A DNA stretch of 9,498 nucleotides. It comes from Chlamydia trachomatis. Its GTDB lineage: Bacteria > Chlamydiota > Chlamydiia > Chlamydiales > JAAKFR01. The translations under genes were made by a program, and so were the position numbers. How positions within the stretch are numbered: position 1 is the stretch's first letter; each line of letters begins with the position of its first letter. Below, piece by piece: positions 1 through 6,828 of the stretch. The DNA lies in assembly GCA_945861315.1 (NCBI GenBank), contig CAMAUB010000038.1, forward strand, positions 1 through 9,498, read 5' to 3'. Under the pieces are notes generated by a model. It worked only from the letters and a program-made list of their open reading frames with translations. It was not told the DNA's origin and ran no database searches.

Positions 1-2151
1 CTGCAAATAGGTCTGCTCTGTTATGATTAACTGGTTCGGTTCTGCATAAGAACATATTCTTGAAGCCAAATTTACATTAGAGCCTAATACGGTATAGTTC
101 AATCGATCTTCTGCACCCATATTTCCAGCTACAACAACTCCTGAATTGATTCCAATACCCATTTCAATAGGAATTTCTCCTCTTTTGATCCGCTCATCAT
201 TCCACCGCTTGATTGCCTGCATCATCAAAACACCTGCAGATACAGCGTTCAGTGCGTGATCTTCATGCTTAACAGGCGCACCAAAAATAGCCATCACCTC
301 ATCACCCACATACTTATCAACGACTCCTGACTCCGCTTCAATAACGTGTGTGACTTTTGTCATAGCCTCATTGAGCATTCCAATGGTCCTTTGAGGAGAA
401 TATTTTTCTGTCATTGCTGTAAAGCCGCGGATATCACCAAAAAGAATGCTTACATTGCGATCTTCCCCACCCAGATGAATATTTGATTTTAAAATCTCAT
501 CAGCAACCTCTTTAGAGACAACTTTATCAAGTACTCCTCGAATTTTTGCTTTCTCTTGAAGGCTTATGACCATATCTGCAAATGCAGCTGTTAAAATGGC
601 AATCTCATCCTTTCGTTTACCCATCTTAGGAAGTTCAACATCAGCATATCTTCCCGCAACAACAAATTCAGTTGCTGCGGCCAGTTTAATGATTGGACGA
701 AGCGTATTGACCAATAGGAGTCGACTAACAATGAAAAAGATGATCGCAATCAAAATAAGAGAGAGAATAAATAGTTGAAAGGAAATCTTCCAAGCAGAGT
801 GCTTTGCAACTGTGACAATAAATTTTGCAGTAGACGCTCCCCCATCAATACGAGAGAGCTCATAAAATGAAATATTTCCATCTTCAATATTTGCTAAATT
901 TGAATAGAGATAAACTCTACCGTTAATCTCAAGGGTTCCTTGCTTTTGATTACGATCAGAAATAACGTGAATTTGACTAAAAAAGTTATCTTTATGACTC
1001 ACCCCCGCTTCCCCATAGCCAAACCAAAGCTGGTCGTTTATTCGAATCACAATATCTTTGTTGGTCCAAATTGCTAGTTGCTGTGCGAGGGGATCAATTG
1101 GCATTCCTAGAGTGAGATAAAAATTCTCTGTTTTTAACGTATTAGCAATGTAAATGTGGCGGTAACTTTTACCGGTGATATATAGATTCCCCTTTGCCAG
1201 CGATGGAGAACCAGCAGAGGGGAGGTTGCTTGCGTAATATGTTTGTGCATCGACAAGAGACTTGACGCTCATCACCTCAGTTGTCATCAATGCCTCTCCC
1301 TTTTCTAGCTCTCCTATAGCGAAGCGAGCAATCCCCTCTGGAATCCATTTTTTCTCCATATAATCTACATAGTTTGAAACAACTAAAGGAATTAAGACTT
1401 GAATAAGATCATTTTTTATTACCCAATCTTTAGCTGAAGCAATTTTATTTTCTGGATCAATAAAAACCTGAGCGACACCTAAGTGAGTAGCTTTTTTAAA
1501 ATGTTCCTCAAACACGACAATTTTTTTTTCTATACTCTCTAAATAAGATTTTGCAACTCCCCAAGGAATAAGAGCATAGTGCTCATGATCCACATCTGTG
1601 CTCAGGTTAGCTGCTAATTTGATTCCCAAATAGTGCTCATCATCGATCTTTCCTTCTTTTGAGCGATGAACATGAATTGCCATAAGCTGATCATTTATAG
1701 GAGAACTTGTTACTTCATAGAGATATGCATCAGCAGGCTTTAATACTGCTGCCCACACTCCATCTATTGAGTCGAGTTGCAGAAAACCAATCTCTGGATC
1801 ATAACTTGCAATACGAATCAATGACTCCCATGTGCTCAGGATCTCTTTTTTAGTCTGATTTATTTCGAGAGATTGTTTAGGAAAGGACAATTGCTCTTGA
1901 AGAAGAGGTGTGTCATAGATAATAAAGAGAAAGGAGTTAATATTATCACGAATTCGCTCAAATACATCACCCAAAAGAATCTTCTGGGCACTTTCAATGC
2001 GGTGCTCTTTATCCATAATCATGGTCTGAATGCGCCTATCCTCTTCATCTAGATCCTTATTGATGATATAGGTAGGCAAAAGCAAGACAACTAGAGCGTA
2101 ACAGAAGATAATCATGCCGACGTGTGTGAATAGGTTTGCTCTAAGACCCAT
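1..2151 (-). CDS. Membrane-bound class III adenylate cyclase with HAMP domain (partial, C-terminus beyond left edge)
   Basis: Reading leftward from ATG at 2151 the frame stays open for 717 codons to the window edge. Seen: a hydrophobic helix at about residues 8-29, roughly 425 residues of predicted extracytoplasmic sensor region I could not assign, a second helix at 456-478, a HAMP-like linker (about 479-535) and a cyclase catalytic domain from about 565. The catalytic motifs fit class III cyclases: metal-binding Asp573 in FGDIRGFT and Asp617 in VGDEVMAIFG, adenine-selecting Lys613 and Thr687 (YTVLG), and the transition-state pair Asn694 and Arg698 (NVNLASR). From family knowledge it should make cAMP from ATP in the bacterial cytoplasm in response to an external signal. 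The start lies 7 bases after the PepP stop, so it is probably last or near last in the leftward operon. The Shine-Dalgarno is weak (AGAG). Only the C-terminal tail is missing. Confidence 0.9.
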   Translation of the reverse strand, partial: MGLRANLFTHVGMIIFCYALVVLLLPTYIINKDLDEEDRRIQTMIMDKEHRIESAQKILLGDVFERIRDNINSFLFIIYDTPLLQEQLSFPKQSLEINQTKKEILSTWESLIRIASYDPEIGFLQLDSIDGVWAAVLKPADAYLYEVTSSPINDQLMAIHVHRSKEGKIDDEHYLGIKLAANLSTDVDHEHYALIPWGVAKSYLESIEKKIVVFEEHFKKATHLGVAQVFIDPENKIASAKDWVIKNDLIQVLIPLVVSNYVDYMEKKWIPEGIARFAIGELEKGEALMTTEVMSVKSLVDAQTYYASNLPSAGSPSLAKGNLYITGKSYRHIYIANTLKTENFYLTLGMPIDPLAQQLAIWTNKDIVIRINDQLWFGYGEAGVSHKDNFFSQIHVISDRNQKQGTLEINGRVYLYSNLANIEDGNISFYELSRIDGGASTAKFIVTVAKHSAWKISFQLFILSLILIAIIFFIVSRLLLVNTLRPIIKLAAATEFVVAGRYADVELPKMGKRKDEIAILTAAFADMVISLQEKAKIRGVLDKVVSKEVADEILKSNIHLGGEDRNVSILFGDIRGFTAMTEKYSPQRTIGMLNEAMTKVTHVIEAESGVVDKYVGDEVMAIFGAPVKHEDHALNAVSAGVLMMQAIKRWNDERIKRGEIPIEMGIGINSGVVVAGNMGAEDRLNYTVLGSNVNLASRICSYAEPNQLIITEQTYLQ

Positions 2152-2158
2152 TTCTCTA

Positions 2159-3184
2159 TTATATATAACGAATAGATTTTTGTGTTGATTGGGTTAAGTT
2201 GTCAAATCCACTACTATTAATTACAATTGTATCTTCTATTCTTACTCCCCCCAAGCCAGGAACATAAATCCCTGGCTCTATTGTAATCACCATATTTTTA
2301 ACCAATACCTCTTTTCCGCTTGCGATCCGAGGAGGCTCATGAATTTCTAGTCCTATCCCATGCCCTAAACTATGAATGAACTTGTATCCTTCCCCTTCAA
2401 TCACATCTTTAGCAGCCTTGTAGAGCTCTTCAATGCAAACGCCTGCACGACAAAGAGAAAGAGCAGTTTCTTGTGCTTTAAGAACAATATGATAGATTTT
2501 TTCCATCTCTTTTGAACTCTCTTTGAAAAAGACAACACGTGTCATATCAGAGTGATAGCGATTTAAAACAACACCTAAGTCAATCAACACGCAGTCACCA
2601 ATAGCTAGTTTCCTCTTGCCGCTGCGGTAATGAGGTTTAGATCCATTCTCTGCAAAAGCAATAATGGGTTCAAAAGCAAGACGCTCCCCGCCACTCTTAC
2701 GCCAAAAGAGCTCCAACTCAAGAGCGAGCTCCTCTTCAGAGATTCCACTCTTTAGAAGGTCAAGCACATGGTTGAATCCTTTCATCCCAAGAGTTGCTGC
2801 ATCTCTTAATTTCGCAATCTCTGTGGCATCTTTGATTTGACGCTGTTTAGTGATTGGACCTTTAACAGGAATTAGCTTAATATTAAGAGATTCTAGTTGC
2901 TTTGCTTGATCATATGTCATCTTTTGACTATCAAAACCAACGCGACTATTTGGCTTGATAGGAAAGGGTGTTTTCCAATCCCATATTGAGACAGGAATGG
3001 GTGATTCTTTTTCACAAGCTTCTAAATAGCGCCCATCGACAAAAAGCGTTGCTTGGCTCGGCTCAATGAGTAGGCGTCCCAAAGAGAGGCTCATTCCTGT
3101 GAGATAGTAAAGATCGATAGGATCATCGATGATCAATGCATCAAGCTCACCTAACTGACTTTGTGTAACTTCAATGCGATTCAA
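2159..3184 (-). CDS. pepP: Xaa-Pro aminopeptidase, M24 family (PepP-like)
   Basis: A 341-residue metallopeptidase expected to remove the N-terminal residue from peptides with proline in second position, in the cytoplasm. A creatinase-type N-terminal domain (about 1-115) precedes the pita-bread M24 catalytic domain (about 120-341). The five expected metal ligands are visible: Asp202 (LIDLGV), Asp213 (HSDMTR), His275 (GHGIGLEIHE), Glu303 (TIEPGIY) and Glu317 (VRIEDT). His185 and His282 sit where family members have catalytic histidines. The length matches short PepP/PepQ-type bacterial enzymes. The start codon is TTG at 3184, inside the last codons of mutL, giving a 14-base overlap. A GGGGAG lies about 12-13 bases upstream, rather far away. 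The next in-frame candidate, TTG at 3136, would remove conserved N-terminal sequence. The pepP-mutL pairing is also found in Chlamydia. Translational coupling to mutL is inferred. Confidence 0.93.
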   Translation of the reverse strand: MNRIEVTQSQLGELDALIIDDPIDLYYLTGMSLSLGRLLIEPSQATLFVDGRYLEACEKESPIPVSIWDWKTPFPIKPNSRVGFDSQKMTYDQAKQLESLNIKLIPVKGPITKQRQIKDATEIAKLRDAATLGMKGFNHVLDLLKSGISEEELALELELFWRKSGGERLAFEPIIAFAENGSKPHYRSGKRKLAIGDCVLIDLGVVLNRYHSDMTRVVFFKESSKEMEKIYHIVLKAQETALSLCRAGVCIEELYKAAKDVIEGEGYKFIHSLGHGIGLEIHEPPRIASGKEVLVKNMVITIEPGIYVPGLGGVRIEDTIVINSSGFDNLTQSTQKSIRYI

Positions 3185-4766
3185 AGCGTTTTTTTATCTC
3201 CCCTTCTGTGATCACAATAGAGATTGATTTCCCATCGGGTGTTTTTTCACTGTAAGTACATCTCTCTAACTTGCCAAGAAGGGCGCACGCTTGTGCAACG
3301 GACGTGATGCATCCTCGCCCTTTTTTGGCTATTACCTTAGCAAAATGTCTTGGCTCCTCTTCAAAAAGGGCTGCAATTAAAGAAGGAATCTCTTCAAATT
3401 GCAAATATACGGGAATTGCATCAATGAGAAAAGTTTTTTCTCCAAAGTGGCGAATGGCAATCCCAAGCTGATTGAGCTGCTCTAAATGTTCCATCAAGAA
3501 CAACACTTCCGCCGCTGTTACCTCTATTATTTGAGGGAATAAAAGTGCTTGTTGTTCAATTTTATTTTCTTTAATCATCTCATAATGAATGCAATAGGAG
3601 ATCGCTTTCACATCATAAAGACGCATTCCATAACTCTCACGCACCACAATCGTATTACCTAGAACAGCAATGACTTCTTTTGGAGTCGTCAAAAGTTTTG
3701 GCTGTTCAAATTCTGAGATTTGATATGCTACCTGCTCTTCCACAACTGAAGCTATAAACTCCTTATTCTTATTCTCTTCAAAAAAAATCGTCTTCATGGA
3801 ACTTCTTCCTCCCCCCAATGCTTTTTCTACAGAATCAACAATGTGGGAAGTAATCTGCGCGTGCTCCCGCAGGCGCACCTCTCGCTTTTGAGGATGCACA
3901 TTCACATCTATCCAATCAGGAGCAAAAGATAGCTGAAATACAAACATCGGGAAGCGCTTGATAGGAAGACGTGTGCTATAAGACTCTAAGACTTTTTGAG
4001 AAATAAATGGGGAGTTCAGCGCCCTTTGATTGATCGCCAAGTATTGCCCTGTTTTATTTGGGCGATGATACGTTGGCTTAGAAATGTATCCAAGTTCTTT
4101 AACCTCAATTAGATTGTCTGCCAACTCATTTCCTAAAACAACGCCGATTCTATCTAAGAGATTCATCTCTTTAGTAAGTTCAAATTGTACCTTTCCTTCG
4201 TGAACCCAGCACAAATGAAGCCCATTATGAGCTAGAGCCGTTTTTGTTAGACACTTATGAATTTCAGCCACGTCGGATGCCACACTCTTCTGGAATTTCC
4301 TTCTCACTGGCACATTATAGAAAAGGGAGCGCACCTCTACAGTCGTTCCCCGTGTTCGTACATAAGGGAGAATTTGACCAACTTTTCCTCCAGCCACTTC
4401 AATACAAGCACCTCGATCACCTAAACTACTTTGCAACAACATTTTAGATACAGAAGCAATAGATGGAAGCGCTTCACCCCTAAACCCCAAGGAATGAATA
4501 TTTTCCAAATCTTCAACGACATTTATTTTGGAAGTTGCATGTCTTTCCAGAGCAAGAACTAGATCGTCTTGATCCATCCCACACCCATCATCAACAACGC
4601 GGATCAAGCTGCGTCCAGCTCCCTTAGTTTCTATCTTAATCGATGTTGCCCCAGAATCGAGGGCATTTTCAACCAGCTCTTTAACCACAGATGCAGAATT
4701 CTCAATCACCTCACCAGCAGCGATCTGATTGATCGTTTGATCACTTAGAATACGTATTTTAGGCAT
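3171..4766 (-). CDS. mutL: DNA mismatch repair protein MutL, short, with degenerate endonuclease motifs
   Basis: MutL couples MutS mismatch recognition to strand removal. The N-terminal GHKL ATPase is intact: NQIAAGEV at 13-20, catalytic Glu30 (KELVENALD), Mg-binding Asn34, Asp59 in DDGCGM, and the lid motif GFRGEAL at 94-100. A transducer domain follows (about 210-315), then a short linker and a C-terminal dimerisation domain. At 531 residues it is shorter than many MutLs (about 600). In the C-terminal domain, where endonuclease-type MutLs carry DQHAxxExxxxE, it reads D-V-K-A-I-S-Y-C-I-H-Y-E from Asp385. The zinc-motif position usually read as CPHGRP reads TPDGKS at 509-514. A nicking function is therefore unlikely, by inference. 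ATG at 4766 is supported by the canonical N-terminus. It lies 8 bases after the upstream kinase stop, with no clear Shine-Dalgarno. Probably co-transcribed with both neighbours. Confidence 0.95.
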   Translation of the reverse strand: MPKIRILSDQTINQIAAGEVIENSASVVKELVENALDSGATSIKIETKGAGRSLIRVVDDGCGMDQDDLVLALERHATSKINVVEDLENIHSLGFRGEALPSIASVSKMLLQSSLGDRGACIEVAGGKVGQILPYVRTRGTTVEVRSLFYNVPVRRKFQKSVASDVAEIHKCLTKTALAHNGLHLCWVHEGKVQFELTKEMNLLDRIGVVLGNELADNLIEVKELGYISKPTYHRPNKTGQYLAINQRALNSPFISQKVLESYSTRLPIKRFPMFVFQLSFAPDWIDVNVHPQKREVRLREHAQITSHIVDSVEKALGGGRSSMKTIFFEENKNKEFIASVVEEQVAYQISEFEQPKLLTTPKEVIAVLGNTIVVRESYGMRLYDVKAISYCIHYEMIKENKIEQQALLFPQIIEVTAAEVLFLMEHLEQLNQLGIAIRHFGEKTFLIDAIPVYLQFEEIPSLIAALFEEEPRHFAKVIAKKGRGCITSVAQACALLGKLERCTYSEKTPDGKSISIVITEGEIKKRFESH

Positions 4767-4774
4767 GCTTGCGT

Positions 4775-6238
4775 TTATAACTCTGCAATGTAATTTCTCA
4801 CCACCTCTTTTGCCCTAAAAGGAAGAGTTGTCTGCAAATCAAGCAGAGGTGCCAAATGCCTCTCATTCATCAATTCAATCAAGCGAAAGGGAACAAGGCC
4901 TGCATCGAGCCCTTCTGAAAAAAGAGCGAGCCTCTCCCTCATTCTGTCAATAGCGCCAAGCTCTATGAAACACCTCTTTCTCAACTTCCACGCAAGCTCA
5001 TCAAAAGGAAAGCGCTTTAAAAGAGCTAGCAAAGAAGAATTAATTGGAAACTCTCGTAAAAATGGAGCTGCCCACCACCATGTTGAAAGAGGCTCTTTTA
5101 GGTTGTCTGGGAAGGTAAGACCATGATCAATTGCTGCAAGCTCCCCATTTCCAATAAATATATTTCCAGAATTTCTATCTAAATTCCCAATGATCATATC
5201 AAGAACCATCAACATCTGATACTCAAGCAATTTGATTGCATGGAGTTGCTGATCATTTGCCATCGGTACAGTAATAAAACCCTCGATATATTCTTGAAAA
5301 GAGCCTAACTTAACCTTCCTGCTAAGCTGTTTATCTCTTTTTTCATGATTGCAAAAGAAAACATCTGATTCAAAGCAAGCGTAGTAGGTTGGAGGAATCA
5401 ATCCAAACCCAAAAAAATCATCAACAAGATAAGAGGCAACCTCATGATGTGCAGATTCACCTGTTCGTGCTGTCTTTCGTATCCTCCTTTGACCAAGAGC
5501 CCCCTGCAGGAGATGTCCAAGTGGGTTATTAGGAGCTCCTATTTCTTCATCAAATGGTTTAAACACCCCTAAAAGCTCTCTATTTTTTCCTCTTATAAAA
5601 TAGGTGCCCGATTGACCTGTAGTCGTTATAAGAGGAGGAAGGCCGGAGGCAATTCCCTCTTTTGCCCTCTCAATGATCTCTTTTTTTTTCTGCCCTCTCG
5701 TAGCCTTGTGCATTTTTTCAATAATTCTTAATTGCAGGTAAGAGCTTCTTAAATAGGCATCTAGCTCTAACTCCATCGCCTTATTTGTTCTCTTATCTAC
5801 GGGACTACGATTGAGTAAATTCTTTAAAAACCTCTCTTTATGCTTAAGAAAATGGAGAAGAAGAGCTTTAGAGAAAGGATTATTCACCTCTAAAGAGTAG
5901 ATTAAAAAAGTGGTATAAATCGCCCGTTGGACTCTAGCTCGCGTTGCCCCAAGAGACAAAATTGCATATAAAATTAACCAACCCTTTGGAATGAGACCAA
6001 AGACGCTTTTGAGCTCCCCCTTGTAGGTTGCATCAATCCACTGCCCCTTCCCAAGTTTCATGATCAGATGACAATTATGTTCAGCATATCTACAGTTAAA
6101 ATGATAAGGCTTAAGATTATGAAATATAAAATAGAAGAAATAGAGATAGTCTGGATGAACTCGCAACCAGTAACGAATTTCCATTCTTTTTTCATTAAGT
6201 TTTTGTAAAATAATGCCACTTGTAATTATCTTTTTCAT
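4775..6238 (-). CDS. Eukaryote-like phosphatidylinositol 3-/4-kinase family protein, candidate type III effector
   Basis: A 487-residue protein whose C-terminal half resembles the PI3/PI4-kinase catalytic fold, most like type II and plant gamma-type PI 4-kinases. Numbering here counts the TTG at 6241 as residue 1. Seen: nucleotide loop GQSGTYFIR (209-217), Lys228 in VFKPFDEE, a following APNNPLG, GE..HHEVASYLVD (261-274), SFQEYIEG (314-321), catalytic loop Asp355 in NLDRNSGN (353-360), and metal-binding Asp372 in AIDHGLTFP. These match the plant-type order (VKPTDEEP, NNP, REVAAYLLD, SFQEF, DRHGGN, IDHGL) as I recall it. The first ~200 residues are unassigned: aromatic-rich, a hydrophobic stretch near 80-98 and a basic stretch near 179-194. 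ATG at 6238 is chosen over the adjacent TTG. Neither has a Shine-Dalgarno, and ATG at 6184 (residue 20) is an alternative. It could phosphorylate host phosphoinositides or protein; some gamma-type relatives are protein kinases. Its place next to type III secretion genes suggests, but does not prove, secretion. Confidence 0.82.
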   Translation of the reverse strand: MKKIITSGIILQKLNEKRMEIRYWLRVHPDYLYFFYFIFHNLKPYHFNCRYAEHNCHLIMKLGKGQWIDATYKGELKSVFGLIPKGWLILYAILSLGATRARVQRAIYTTFLIYSLEVNNPFSKALLLHFLKHKERFLKNLLNRSPVDKRTNKAMELELDAYLRSSYLQLRIIEKMHKATRGQKKKEIIERAKEGIASGLPPLITTTGQSGTYFIRGKNRELLGVFKPFDEEIGAPNNPLGHLLQGALGQRRIRKTARTGESAHHEVASYLVDDFFGFGLIPPTYYACFESDVFFCNHEKRDKQLSRKVKLGSFQEYIEGFITVPMANDQQLHAIKLLEYQMLMVLDMIIGNLDRNSGNIFIGNGELAAIDHGLTFPDNLKEPLSTWWWAAPFLREFPINSSLLALLKRFPFDELAWKLRKRCFIELGAIDRMRERLALFSEGLDAGLVPFRLIELMNERHLAPLLDLQTTLPFRAKEVVRNYIAEL

Positions 6239-6295
6239 CAATAATTATTATATAATAATTTGATATATTAAATTGTTTAATAGTAGAATGAAGTT
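6239..6295. promoter_or_regulatory. Divergent AT-rich promoter region with an 18-bp perfect palindrome
   Basis: This short gap separates the leftward kinase-mutL-pepP-cyclase cluster from the rightward chaperone-translocator cluster. Positions 6243-6260 form a perfect palindrome (AATTATTATATAATAATT). It contains a TATAAT on each strand, at 6251-6256 (plus) and 6247-6252 (minus), so the two -10-like boxes overlap. I see no convincing -35 hexamer at 16-18 bases for either direction. For the rightward gene TATAAT would give a leader of about 33 bases. For the leftward gene the transcript would start almost on the ATG. TATATT at 6264-6269 is an alternative rightward -10. Promoter function is inferred. 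Confidence 0.5.
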
Positions 6296-6820
6296 ATGGA
6301 AAAAAATGCATTTAATCAAGTTTTAGACACGCTCACTGAAGAAAATATAGAGGCCACAGCTGCAAAAATCCTTGAAGAAATGGACAAAGGCAAATCACTT
6401 CATGAAGCTGCAGGAATCACCGTTTCGATGCAAGAAGAGATTTATGTTATTGCTCATGACTACTATGAGCAAGGTCGATACAATGAATCTCTTGCCCTCT
6501 TCCAAATGCTTGCGAGAATCAACCCAAATTCTTTCCGCTTCATTTATGGATTAGCAGCTTCCTATCATCAAATTAAAGACTTTATTAATGCTTCGCTTGG
6601 ATTCTTTACGGCCCTCTCGCTCGAGCCTTTCAATCCAATGCCTGCTTTTTACTTAGCAGACTGTTTTTTAAATTTAGAGTCTCCTGAAGATGCCTCTCGG
6701 TTTCTTGATATAACAATTGCTATTTGCGAAGAAGATCGAAGTGGCGAGTATAAAAAACTGATGGAACGATGCAAATTGATCAGAACATCTCTAAAATCAA
6801 AGATCAAACCTAAGAAGTAG
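6296..6820 (+). CDS. lcrH: Class II type III secretion chaperone, SycD/LcrH/IpgC family (TPR)
   Basis: A 174-residue cytoplasmic chaperone expected to bind the hydrophobic translocators and keep them soluble and apart until secretion. Three TPR-like helical repeats are visible at about 47-77, 81-111 and 115-147. The first has the family signature Y-x-x-A-x-x-Y-Y-x-x-G-x-Y-x-x-S-x-x-x-F-x-x-L, and NPNSF-x-F-x-Y-G-L-A-A opens the second. The N-terminal helix (about 10-45) fits the dimerisation segment of SycD/LcrH, and the C-terminus is basic (KSKIKPKK). Family members are typically about 150-230 residues, so it looks complete. ATG at 6296 is used. An out-of-frame ATG at 6288 leads to a stop within 13 codons. 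It ends 8 bases before the CopB-like gene, the classic chaperone-translocator operon arrangement. It corresponds by position to chlamydial lcrH_1 (scc2). Confidence 0.9.
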   Translation: MEKNAFNQVLDTLTEENIEATAAKILEEMDKGKSLHEAAGITVSMQEEIYVIAHDYYEQGRYNESLALFQMLARINPNSFRFIYGLAASYHQIKDFINASLGFFTALSLEPFNPMPAFYLADCFLNLESPEDASRFLDITIAICEEDRSGEYKKLMERCKLIRTSLKSKIKPKK

Positions 6821-6828
6821 AGGGTAGA

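Noticed and set aside
566..778. 70-codon plus-strand frame within the cyclase gene
   Set aside because: It lies opposite the HAMP and second membrane helix of an intact gene, with no ribosome site or known motif.
2159..2161. Promoter between pepP and the cyclase from the TATATAAT-like bases near 2158-2168
   Set aside because: The bases overlap the pepP stop and lie only about 10 bases before the cyclase ATG. This is too close for a normal leader, and operon read-through explains expression.
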